The notes under the pieces were generated by a model. It saw only the letters and a program-made list of their open reading frames with translations. It was not told the origin of the DNA and made no database searches. Shown piece after piece: positions 27,135-35,548 of a DNA stretch of 64,000 bases (positions are counted from its first letter, which is position 1; the number at the start of each line of letters is the position of its first letter). Location: positions 124,001 to 188,000 of the forward strand of contig NZ_PHRF01000161.1 in NCBI RefSeq assembly GCF_004151105.1. Reading direction: 5' to 3'. Source of the DNA: Streptomyces sp. L-9-10. Its GTDB lineage: Bacteria; Actinomycetota; Actinomycetes; Streptomycetales; Streptomycetaceae. The translations under genes were made by a program, and so were the position numbers.

Positions 27135-28867
27135 TTCAGATCTCCCTTGCCCCACACGTCATCGGATTCGCCCTGGTCACCGGGGTGGCCCGGCGCCTCC
27201 CCCGGCTCGGCCGACGGCTCACGCGGAGTGCCGTTGACCGCCTTGGTGAACGCTTCGAGCCAGATGCCGGGACCGGGCTTCTTCTCCGGCGTACCGCCAT
27301 CCCGTTGTGTGCCGTCCGGTGCGCCGCCCGGGGCGTCGCCGCGCCCGCCGTTGTACCCGCTGCCGCTGTACCCGTTGCTTCCGTGCCCGTCGCTTCTGCC
27401 GTTGGCCAGGCCATTGCCCTGGGTTCGGCTGTCGCTCCGGTTGTCACTCCGGCCCTCGCTCCGGCCGCCGTTCCCGAGGCCGAGGTTGTGGGAGCCGAGC
27501 GGGGCCCGGCCACGGCTGCGCCGCTGCGGCAGCCCGTTCTCCGTCCACTCCGTCACCACGGGAATGTCGTCCTCCATGGGTCCCGCCACCGGCACCGACG
27601 GCTGTGGCCCGGTGGCCGGCCGCGGCACCCGGTTCGCGGGCCGCAGTACGTCCGTCGTGGGCAGTCCCGCACCACTGCCGCGGGGCAGCGCCGAGGCGCC
27701 GATGCCATGGGCGATACCGGGCGCGGGTCCGGTGGTGACGACATCGCGCGGCACGATGAGGACGGCACGGACGCCGCCGTACGCCGACTGCCGCAGCGAG
27801 ACCTGCAGGTTGTACATCTGGCAGAGGCGGCCGACCACGGCCATACCGAGCCGGGGTGTCTCGCCGAGGTCGTTGAGGTCGATTCCGGCCTGGGCCTGCG
27901 CGAGCATGGTCTCGGCCCGTGTCCGCGCCTCCTCGCTGAGGCTGACGCCGCCGTCCTCGATCTCGATCGCGATCCCGGTCTGCACCTCGACCGCGGTGAC
28001 ATGGACGCGGGTCTGCGGCGGCGAGTAGCGGGTTGCGTTGTCGAGGAGTTCGGCGCACGCGTGGATGAGCGGCTCCACGGCCGTGCCGATGATGGCGACC
28101 TTGGCGATGGAGTGCAGATCGACGCGCTGGTACTCCAGGATCCGGGACATCGCACCGCGCAACACGCTGAACAGCGGTACGGGCTTGGGCCATTGGCGTC
28201 CGGGGCGGGCCTTGCCCAGTACGGCGATACTGTCCGCGAGCCGGCCGATCAGCGCGGTGCCGTGGTCGATGCGCAGCAGGTCGTCGAAGACCTCGGGGTT
28301 GTGGCCGTGCGCCTCTTCCATCTCCCGCAGTTCGCTGGCCTGCTGGTGCACGATGGACTGGACGCGGCGTGCGATGTTCACGAAGGAACGCTGCGCGGAC
28401 TCGCGCATGGCTTCCTCGTCGTCCACGATCTGCAGTACGGAACGGAGCAAGGACCGCTGCGCGGTGGGCAGTTCGCGGTAGCGCTCGTCCCCGTCCACCA
28501 CGGCGCGGATGACTTCCGCGGGCGATTCGCCCTGTCGCATCCGGTGGATCGTGGCCGGCATCAGTTCCTTGCCGAGCCGTACGGTCTCCTCGTCGTGCTG
28601 GGCGAGACGCCGTTCCAGCTGTGCGAGGCGGTACGCGTAGTGCTCATGCAGCGTACTGACGGTCCTGGCGCGCCGGGACAGTTCGCCCGCACACCAGGTG
28701 ACGACGATCGTCGCGACCGCACCGTATACCACGAGCGGTATCCGAGCGGCGTCGGGAACGAGGACGACCGCGCCCGCTGTGGCCGCCACGATCAGGACGG
28801 CGGGAAGTAGGAGCGCGCGGACGGCGGGGGATGCTTGATCACTCGGGGGTGCTTCAACACGAACCAT
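27131..28867 (-). CDS. cvnA: Conservon sensor kinase-like protein CvnA
   Basis: 578 residues. Two N-terminal membrane helices at about 17-62, a helical linker, then a histidine-kinase-like ATPase domain (N-box EPLIHACAELLDNATRYSPP, IEIEDGGVSLS, LGMAVVGRLCQMYNL). A clear phospho-acceptor histidine motif is not evident, as is usual for CvnA. The last 170 residues are disordered and rich in Gly, Asn, Ser and Arg. First gene of the conservon; it probably nucleates CvnB-D at the membrane. Confidence 0.93.
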   Translation of the reverse strand: MVRVEAPPSDQASPAVRALLLPAVLIVAATAGAVVLVPDAARIPLVVYGAVATIVVTWCAGELSRRARTVSTLHEHYAYRLAQLERRLAQHDEETVRLGKELMPATIHRMRQGESPAEVIRAVVDGDERYRELPTAQRSLLRSVLQIVDDEEAMRESAQRSFVNIARRVQSIVHQQASELREMEEAHGHNPEVFDDLLRIDHGTALIGRLADSIAVLGKARPGRQWPKPVPLFSVLRGAMSRILEYQRVDLHSIAKVAIIGTAVEPLIHACAELLDNATRYSPPQTRVHVTAVEVQTGIAIEIEDGGVSLSEEARTRAETMLAQAQAGIDLNDLGETPRLGMAVVGRLCQMYNLQVSLRQSAYGGVRAVLIVPRDVVTTGPAPGIAHGIGASALPRGSGAGLPTTDVLRPANRVPRPATGPQPSVPVAGPMEDDIPVVTEWTENGLPQRRSRGRAPLGSHNLGLGNGGRSEGRSDNRSDSRTQGNGLANGRSDGHGSNGYSGSGYNGGRGDAPGGAPDGTQRDGGTPEKKPGPGIWLEAFTKAVNGTPREPSAEPGEAPGHPGDQGESDDVWGKGDLK

Positions 28868-29448
28868 GTAAGCCCTCTGGCGGTCGATTCAGATCAGATC
28901 ATTCCAACAATCAAGGCACAAAGGGAACAAGTGCCTGATTACATATCAACTCGGCGCGCTCCGCGAGAGCTTAGCCCGATGAAATCGGCGCATCGGCATA
29001 TTCACTCAACCTCATGCGGGGGCAATGCCGTTGGGCATAGACTCGCGCGTTTGCACGCTACGCACGCATGGAGGCACGAAGAGTAACGACCTCGGGGCAT
29101 GACAATGGCCCTGATATCGGGCGTTTATCGGGTGATCACGCTCGTATGCCGGGCGCCCGTACGGAAGACCGGGCCTGGTACGGCCCCCCGGGCCGATCGA
29201 GAAATCACCAACGATCTTCACTCTTCAGGGTGAAGGGTCCGGGGGTGAAGGACTCGCGACGCGGCGCACCCGCGGCCCATGCGTCTCCGGACGGTTTCCA
29301 CCCTCACGGATGACACCGCAGCGACGTCCGTTGTCCGCGCGCGGTCGCCCCGGGGAAGTGACGACGCGGCCACGCGCCGTCCGCCGGGTGGTTATCGTGG
29401 CGGGTCGGAAGGTGCGGGGGCGACACGGTGGAACGGGGAGGACGGACG
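28868..29448. other. 581-bp divergent promoter region between cvnA and the GT-B-like gene
   Basis: The first 250 bases are clearly less GC-rich than the surroundings and must hold the cvnA promoter. A small palindrome ATGCC-GTTG-GGCAT lies at 29025-29038. No convincing gene: the short open frames here lack ribosome sites and normal third-position GC bias. Confidence 0.6.
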
Positions 29449-30141
29449 GTGGGCGAGGGTCGGGCCGACTGGATCCGGGTGCCGGTGGGGGCCGACTCGG
29501 CGCGCTGGACGACCCGGGGGCGCTGCAAACTCGTCCTGTTCGTCGTGCACAACGTGACCTCGGCGACCCGTCTACTGGACGTCCTGCCGCTGTTCCGCGA
29601 CGATCTGCGGGTGCAACTGCTCGCCACCTGGACCGGTTCGTCGCCGTTCCGGGCCGGGGTGGCCGAGCTGCTCGCGGAGACCGGCGTACCCGTACTGCCG
29701 TGGGAGCAGGCCCTCGAACTCCCGGTGGATCTGGCGATCTCGGCCAGTTTCGGCGGTCAACTTCACGCGCTTTCAGGGAAGTTGACCGTACTCTCGCATG
29801 GCGTCGGCTACAATAAGAGGCTGGCGACACCGGACACCGGACACCGGACACCGGATGCCCTTCGCCCGACGTGGAGCGCCCTACGCCCGGGGCCGGGCCG
29901 CCGCCCGTCTTCGGACTCTCCCGCGACTGGCTGCTCGCCGACGGCTCCCCCGTCGCCGACGCGCTGGTCCTCTCCCACCCCGAACAACTGGAGCGGCTGC
30001 GCGCCGCGTGCCCGGAGGCGGTGCCCACCGCCGTACTCGCCGGGGACCCGTGTTTCGACCGGATACTCGCGGCCCTCCCGTATCGCGAGCGCTTCCGCCG
30101 GGCCCTCGACGTACGGCCGGGACAGCGGCTCGTCCTGCTGA
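29449..30141 (+). pseudogene. N-terminal part of a frameshifted GT-B-like protein
   Basis: Starts at GTG 29449 with GGGGAGG about eight bases upstream. About 125 residues read sensibly: LVLFVVHNVTSATRLLDVL, VQLLATWTGSSPF, VDLAISASFGG, KLTVLSHGVGYNKRLATPDTG. After about 29854 this frame becomes Pro/Arg/Ser-rich nonsense until the stop at 30141. The sensible sequence continues in another frame (29857-31289). The break coincides with four tandem copies of GACACCG (29826-29853). One extra copy would join the parts into about 615 residues. It could be a phase-variable OFF state, a fixed mutation, or an assembly error. Confidence 0.65.
29826..29853. repeat. Heptanucleotide tandem repeat (GACACCG x4) inside a coding region
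   Basis: Four exact head-to-tail copies of a 7-bp unit. Because seven is not a multiple of three, each gain or loss changes the frame. With four copies the two halves are out of frame; two or five copies would restore one continuous frame. Confidence 0.9.
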
Positions 30142-31289
30142 ACTCGACCTGGAACCCGGACTCCCTCTTCGGGGACGGCGGCGAGGACATACTGCCGTCG
30201 CTGCTGCCGCGGCTCACCGCCGAACTGCCCGCCGACGAATACCGGCCGGCGGCCGTGCTGCACCCCAATATCTGGCGCGGTCACGGGCCCGGCCAGATCC
30301 GCGTCTGGCTGGACCGGGCCCGGCGGGGCGGGCTGGCGCTGGTGGATCCGCTGGAGGGATGGCGTCAGGCGCTCATCGCGGCCGATGTGGTCATCGGGGA
30401 CGGCGGCTCGGTCAGCTACTACGCGGCGGCTCTCGGCACCCCGGTACTGATGGGCGCGGCGTCGGCGGACGGACTCGACGCGCGGTCGCCGGTGGCCGCG
30501 TTCGTACGGCAGGCTCCCCGGCTCGTGCCCTACGCCCCGCTGCGGGCCCAACTGGACGCGCTGCTCGACGGAGCGGAACGGCAGCGGCGGCAGCAGCCAG
30601 GGACACCCCCCGGTCCCGCCGAGCTGGTCTCCTCGGCTCCGGGTGAGGCGGCTGCACTGCTGCGCCGCCACTTCTACCGGTTCATCGGTATCCCCGAGCC
30701 CGAGGAGCCCGCTCTGCTGGACCCGCTGCCGCTCCCCCCGTACGAGCGGGTCACGCGGACGGCCCCCATGCGGGTCGTGACACGGCTGCCGGGGACGGGT
30801 GAGATCGAGGTGAGCCGGTACGCGGACCCCCGGTCGGAGCCGGCGGGTGACGGGAACGCGCATACGGCCGTGCACGAGGACACCCTGGACCCGGACAGAC
30901 GCGCGCTCGCCGATGTGATCTTCCGGTACGGCACGGCGGACGATCCCCGCTACGGCACCGCGGAGGAGTGGACGGCGGAGGTACTGGCCCGCCATCCCTA
31001 CGGTGAGCTGGCGGCGCTGGTCACCGATCCCGGCAGCTGTACGGTCCGCGCGCGGAACGGCACACTGCTGCGGCTCTCCGGACCGCCCGCCGCCGCCGAC
31101 CCCGCCGTGTACGTCTCCGCGCTGTACGCGTGGCTGACCGCGGGCAAGGCGTGGGAGGAACTGGCGGCGGGCGGGATGACCGTACGCACCGGCAGGACCG
31201 GCCCGCACCAGGTGTCGGTCACACCGCTCACGCCGGACGGTCCAGACGGTCTGGACGGTCCGGGATCACCCCTCACTCGTCCGAGTTGA
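29857..31289 (+). pseudogene. C-terminal part of the frameshifted GT-B-like protein
   Basis: Frame open from just after a TAA at 29814 to 31289; the first internal start is GTG 29871, without a ribosome site. The sequence looks like the C-terminal half of a GT-B fold glycosyl- or glycerophosphotransferase: GQRLVLLNSTWNPDSLFGD, PAAVLHPNIW, and nucleotide-site-like ALIAADVVIGDGGSVSYYAA ending in GTPVLMGAA. The last 200 residues are a separate poorly recognised domain. It overlaps the 3' end of the convergent STAND gene by 17 bases. Function is probably transfer of an activated sugar or polyol, but this is inference. Confidence 0.6.
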
Positions 31290-33438
31290 GACAGCGCTCG
31301 CGCAGCGCCCGCAGATGCGCGAGATGGTAGGCGGCCTTCTCGGCGTCGAGCGCGGCAGCCGCCTCGTCGATCAGCGGCAGCGCGCTGGGCGGGTCCCCCT
31401 CGGCGAGACAGGTCTCGGCGAGGTCGGTGAGGGTCCTCGCGGTGTTGTACGGCTCCCTGGCGACGTCGCGGAAGAACACCAGCGCCACGGCCAGCCGCTC
31501 ATGGGCCTCGGCGTAGCGGCCGAGACCGCGCAGGGCCCGGCCCCGGTGCCGGTCCAACAGGGCGCGGGCGCGGGGCAGATCACGCTCGCCCTCGTCCCCG
31601 GCACCGATGCCGTCGAGGATCGCCGCCGCCTCGTCGAAGCGGTCGTACGCCTCCTGGAAGCGCCACTGGCGCAGCCGCAGCAGGCCCAGCGACTCCACGC
31701 AGGAGGCGTGTCCGCGCAGATGCCCGGACCGCTCCTCGGCCCGTGCGGCGGCGGCCAGTTCGGGCTCGGCCTCCTCGTACCGCCGTAGCTCCATCAGGTC
31801 CAGCGCCAGCAGCAGATGCGTCCGCCCGGCCATCCGGGATCCGGGGTCATGGGCATCGGCGACGCGCGCGCCCGCCCTCAGCGCGGGGAGCAGTTCGTCG
31901 TGGTATCCCGCCTTCAGCTGGAGCGGCCAGAGGGCCTGGCACAACTGGTAGACGGCCTCGGGCCGGCCGAACTCCTCGGCCGCGTGGACCGCTTGGACCA
32001 GGTTGCCCAGCTCGGCCACGAGCGCGGAGAGCGCCTCGCCCTCGTTGCCGTACGGGCTCGGGACCCGCGCCAGCTCCTCGTAGAGCGGGCCGATGCCCCA
32101 GGCTCCCGGCAGGGCGGCGAGCCTGGCCCGTACGGCGAAGCGCAGATACCAGTCCACCGTTCGCTGCACCGCCGCGGAGTACGCCGGGATGCCGTCCACG
32201 CGGACGGCGGTCTCCTCGGCGTGGGCGCGGACCACGGGGCGGTAGCGGCAGCGGTCGGCGTCCACGGACTCCAGCAGCCCGCGGTCGACGAGTTCGCCGA
32301 GGACGCGCGCCGCTTCGGCCTCGGGCAGGGAGACGGTGGCCGCGACGGCGGCCGGGCCGAACGCGGGCCACTCGCGCAGCGACATCAGCCGGTAGACCTT
32401 GGCCGCGGCGGGCTCCAGCTCGCGGTACAGGCCCTCGACCGCGGTACGGACGGGGCCGTTGTCGGACACCGTGGGCGCCTCCTCCTGCCGGTCCGGTCCG
32501 GGGTCCTGGCCGAGCGGCCGGTGCGGCTCGGCCAGCTGCGGCGCCGCCGCCCGCAGCGCGTACGGCGAACCGCCGCACCGCTCCAGCACCCGCGGCAGTA
32601 CGGCGCGGGCCGCCGCGACCGTCTCCCGGTCCGTGAGGTCGGTGAGCAGCCGGCGCGCGTCCTTGTCGGAGAGCGGCCCGACGGGCACCGGCAACGCGTC
32701 CAGACCGCGCAGCGGCCTCGGCGCCACCACGACCGTGAACACGTCCGGCGCGGCCGTCAGCAGGGGCCGGACCTGCGCCGCCGACTGGGCGTGGTCCAGC
32801 ACGACGAGCAGGCGCCGGTTCGCGACGGCGCGCCGGAACCACTCGCGCCGGTCCGCCGCGTCCGGCGGGATCTCGTCCCGCGCCATCCCGAGCTGGACGA
32901 GCAGGCTCCGCAGGACCGTGGACGCGTCCAGCGCGGTGGTCGCGGAGGCGCCGCGCAGGTCCGCGTACAGCTGACCGCCGGGGAAGAGGCGCTCCGCCTC
33001 CCGGCACCCCCAGTGGATGGCGAGGGCGCTGGTGCCGATGCCTTCGGGGCCATGGATCAGCGCGACGCGTGGCCGTCCGTCCGCCGGGCGCGCGGCCTCA
33101 CGCTCCAGGAGCTTCATCGGTCCTTGACGGTCCGTGAAGAACCGTATGGAGGCGGGCAGCGACGGCACCGCGTCGGCCGTCCCCGGGCCGGGAGCGGTAC
33201 GGGCGAACGCCTCCCAGGCGCGGGCCAGCGCGGGATCGGTCCGTACCGCCTCGTGGATCCGCTCGGCCACGGCCGTCAGCTCGGCCGGGCCCTCGGGCGC
33301 CGTCACCTCCTGGCCGACGATGCGCCGCACCAGACCACCGGCCGACTCCCAGGCCCACTTCCCGGCCTCATTGGCCATTCCCCCGCCCACGGCGTACAGC
33401 ACCGCGGCGATCGCCGCCAGTGACATGGGCTCCAGCAT
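31273..33438 (-). CDS. STAND/NB-ARC-type ATPase with TPR repeats, degenerate P-loop
   Basis: 721 residues. A short hydrophobic N-terminus (about 5-22) is followed by an NB-ARC module at about 100-320. Its P-loop is GPEGIGTSALAIHW (130-143), where the invariant Lys is replaced by T136; the Walker B-like strand is RRLLVVLDHAQS. A winged-helix segment follows (SLREWPAFGPAAVAATVSLP), then several TPR-like helical pairs to the C-terminus. STAND proteins act as signalling switches in regulation or antiphage defence. Loss of the Lys suggests weak or no ATP hydrolysis. The promoter region holds 13-bp repeats. Confidence 0.82.
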   Translation of the reverse strand: MLEPMSLAAIAAVLYAVGGGMANEAGKWAWESAGGLVRRIVGQEVTAPEGPAELTAVAERIHEAVRTDPALARAWEAFARTAPGPGTADAVPSLPASIRFFTDRQGPMKLLEREAARPADGRPRVALIHGPEGIGTSALAIHWGCREAERLFPGGQLYADLRGASATTALDASTVLRSLLVQLGMARDEIPPDAADRREWFRRAVANRRLLVVLDHAQSAAQVRPLLTAAPDVFTVVVAPRPLRGLDALPVPVGPLSDKDARRLLTDLTDRETVAAARAVLPRVLERCGGSPYALRAAAPQLAEPHRPLGQDPGPDRQEEAPTVSDNGPVRTAVEGLYRELEPAAAKVYRLMSLREWPAFGPAAVAATVSLPEAEAARVLGELVDRGLLESVDADRCRYRPVVRAHAEETAVRVDGIPAYSAAVQRTVDWYLRFAVRARLAALPGAWGIGPLYEELARVPSPYGNEGEALSALVAELGNLVQAVHAAEEFGRPEAVYQLCQALWPLQLKAGYHDELLPALRAGARVADAHDPGSRMAGRTHLLLALDLMELRRYEEAEPELAAAARAEERSGHLRGHASCVESLGLLRLRQWRFQEAYDRFDEAAAILDGIGAGDEGERDLPRARALLDRHRGRALRGLGRYAEAHERLAVALVFFRDVAREPYNTARTLTDLAETCLAEGDPPSALPLIDEAAAALDAEKAAYHLAHLRALRERCLNSDE

Positions 33439-33475
33439 GCCCGCTCCCCCATTCCCCGTTCTGCGATCCCCTGCC

Positions 33476-33523
33476 CGGATCCCGTGTCCGGATCCCGTGT
33501 CAGGATCCTGTGTCCGGATCCCC
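33476..33523. repeat. 13-bp tandem repeats with GGATCC cores
   Basis: CGGATCCCGTGTC occurs at 33476-33488 and 33489-33501, a variant AGGATCCTGTGTC at 33502-33514, and a partial fourth unit from 33515. They lie 38-85 bases upstream of the STAND gene start. Confidence 0.85.
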
Positions 33524-33770
33524 GGGGCCCGGTCCCCGCTCCCCGGCGAAGCGCCGGCGGAGGCCGCGCGCCACGTTCCGGATCAACCGTAATAGCGATC
33601 ACGGCGGTACGGGTGCGGTTGGCGACTACTCGCAACCCCTTTTGCCGAAGGGGACGTTCGGGGAAGAGACGGCCGGTCGGCCGGATGGCTCGGGAGGGGC
33701 ATGGGAGGGGCGTGGGAGGCCCCGCGCGCGAGCGGTTCCGGAGGGGGTGCCGGGGGCGCTCCCCACAGGG

Positions 33771-33790
33771 ATATCAGGCGATATCAGGCG
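33771..33790. repeat. Two tandem copies of ATATCAGGCG upstream of the XRE gene
   Basis: An exact 10-bp direct repeat, AT-rich in context, ending 30 bases before the start at 33821. A one-turn spacing suits side-by-side regulator binding; autoregulation is a guess. Confidence 0.5.
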
Positions 33791-33820
33791 GTTGCCGCCG
33801 TACGCGCTGATACTGACCCC

Positions 33821-34840
33821 ATGACCCGACACGGAGAGCTGGGCACAGCCCTGCACCGCTGGCGTGACCGGATCGCACCGGCCGAGGCCGGGCTGCCCGC
33901 GGGCGAGCCCGGCCGGACGGCCGGGCTGCGGCATGAGGAGCTGGCCCAGCTGACCGGTCTGTCCGTGGACTATCTCGTCCGGCTGGAAGAGGGGCGGGCG
34001 ACCTCCCCGTCCGTTCAGGTCCTCACCGCGCTGGCCCGCGCCCTGCGGCTCTCCGACGACGAGCGCAGACATCTCTTCCTGCTCGCCGGGCAGTCACCGC
34101 CCGCCCTGGGACGGGTCTCGGACCACATCCCGCCCAGTGTGCGACGGCTGCTCGGACGGCTCCCGGGGACCCCGCTCGGGGTCCATGACGCCGCCTGGAA
34201 CCTGATCACCTGGAATCCCCTCTGGGCCGCGCTGCTCGGGGATCCGGCGGCGGTCCCCGGGCGGGGCCGCAACGCCGCCTGGCTGCACTTCACGGGCCGG
34301 CCCAGCCGGATCAGCCACACCGTGGAGCAGGAGGCCCGGTTCGAGGCGGCTCTCGTCGCCGACCTCCGCTCCGCGACGGTCCACTACCCCACCGACGTAC
34401 GGCTGCGCTTCCTCATCGGGGAGCTGCGGCGGGTCAGCAACCGGTTCGCGGTGCTGTGGAACTCCCGTATCACCGACTCCCACGACACCGGCACCAGGAC
34501 CATCCATCACCCGGATGTCGGACCGATGACCGTGGACTGCGACACCCTCACCGTCCCGGGCTGCGATCTCCGTATCGCCGCGTACTCCGCCGCCCCGGGC
34601 ACGGACGCGGCCGACAAGCTCAGGCTGCTCGACGTGATCGGCACGGAGATGACAGGGATGGCCGAGCTGACGGACATGAGCGAGATGGCACGGGGACCCG
34701 CCACGGCCGCCGCCCCGGCCACGAACCCCGTTGTCGACGATCCCGGCCACACTCCTGATGCAGGGTCCGGATCCGGGCACGACCCCGGCCCCGGTCCTGG
34801 TTCCAGCCCCACCGCCGCGCCGGAACCCGCCGACCGATGA
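33821..34840 (+). CDS. XRE-family regulator with MmyB-like ligand domain
   Basis: 339 residues from ATG 33821. Helix-turn-helix at about 28-80 (GLRHEELAQLTGLSVDYLVRLEEGRATSPS). The MmyB-like PAS-type domain follows at 105-265 (YNITWNPLWAAL-like NLITWNPLWAALLG, FAVLWNSRITDSHDTGTRTI, HHPDVGPMTVDCDTL). The last 60 residues are low-complexity. These regulators usually control an adjacent reductase, and the stop here overlaps the start of a DHFR-like gene. Confidence 0.9.
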   Translation: MTRHGELGTALHRWRDRIAPAEAGLPAGEPGRTAGLRHEELAQLTGLSVDYLVRLEEGRATSPSVQVLTALARALRLSDDERRHLFLLAGQSPPALGRVSDHIPPSVRRLLGRLPGTPLGVHDAAWNLITWNPLWAALLGDPAAVPGRGRNAAWLHFTGRPSRISHTVEQEARFEAALVADLRSATVHYPTDVRLRFLIGELRRVSNRFAVLWNSRITDSHDTGTRTIHHPDVGPMTVDCDTLTVPGCDLRIAAYSAAPGTDAADKLRLLDVIGTEMTGMAELTDMSEMARGPATAAAPATNPVVDDPGHTPDAGSGSGHDPGPGPGSSPTAAPEPADR

Positions 34841-35445
34841 GGACGAACACGGTCTGCACCGGCGCCAGCATGTCGCTGGACGGCTATATCGCGGGCCCGG
34901 AGGAGACGGGCTTCGACAAGCTGTTCACGTGGTACAGCAACGGCACGGTGCGCGTGCCGACCGCCCGCGACGACCTCACCTTCACCATGTCGCCGGTGAG
35001 CGTGGAGGCGTGGCGTGGCACGGTCGAGCGCACCGGCGCGCTGGTCGTCGGCCGGCGCCTCTTCGATCTCACCTCGGGCTGGGAGGGAAATCACCCGATC
35101 GGGTGTCCGGTGGTCGTGCTCACGCACCGCGTGCCGGAGGACTGGCCGTACGAGGACGCCCCCTTCACCTTCGTCACGGACGGTATCGAGAGCGCCGTGG
35201 AACGCGCCAAGGAGCTCGCGGGGCCCGGCAGGGCGGTCACCGTCAACGGCGGCACGATCGCGCGGCAGTGCCTGGACGCGCGGCTGCTCGACGAGGTGTG
35301 GATCGATCTCGTACCGGTGCTGCTCGGCGCCGGGACACCGTTCTTCGACGAGCTGAGGAACGTACCCGTGCAGCTGGAGGGGCCGCTGTCGATGTCCCAG
35401 GGCATCGGCGTCACCCATTTGCGCTACCGGGTCCGCTATCCATGA
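34837..35445 (+). CDS. Dihydrofolate reductase-like (RibD C-terminal) protein
   Basis: 202 residues from ATG 34837, overlapping the regulator stop by four bases. RibD_C/DHFR fold: SMSLDGYIAGPEE, ALVVGRRLFDLTSGWEGNHP, VVVLTHRVPE, VTVNGGTIARQCLDARLLDEVWIDLVPVLLG. An NADPH-dependent reductase of unknown substrate, probably controlled by the preceding MmyB-type regulator. Confidence 0.88.
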   Translation: MRTNTVCTGASMSLDGYIAGPEETGFDKLFTWYSNGTVRVPTARDDLTFTMSPVSVEAWRGTVERTGALVVGRRLFDLTSGWEGNHPIGCPVVVLTHRVPEDWPYEDAPFTFVTDGIESAVERAKELAGPGRAVTVNGGTIARQCLDARLLDEVWIDLVPVLLGAGTPFFDELRNVPVQLEGPLSMSQGIGVTHLRYRVRYP

Positions 35446-35548
35446 CGCGTGCGCGCCCGCCGAAACCTGGAACCCCCGACCGGACAGCGATACATCCGGT
35501 CGGCTCACGTGAGGGGCGCGGGACGCGGTCCGTTCCTACCGTGGCGGA

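Larger units (their letters stand above)
33439..33820. other. 382-bp divergent intergenic region with repeats
   Basis: Contains the 13-bp repeat array (33476-33523) near the STAND gene and a 10-bp direct repeat (33771-33790) just before the XRE gene; nothing gene-like was seen. Confidence 0.6.

Noticed and set aside
28835..29313. Short plus-strand frames between cvnA and the GT-B-like gene
   Set aside because: Poor third-position GC, no ribosome sites, and no recognisable protein features.
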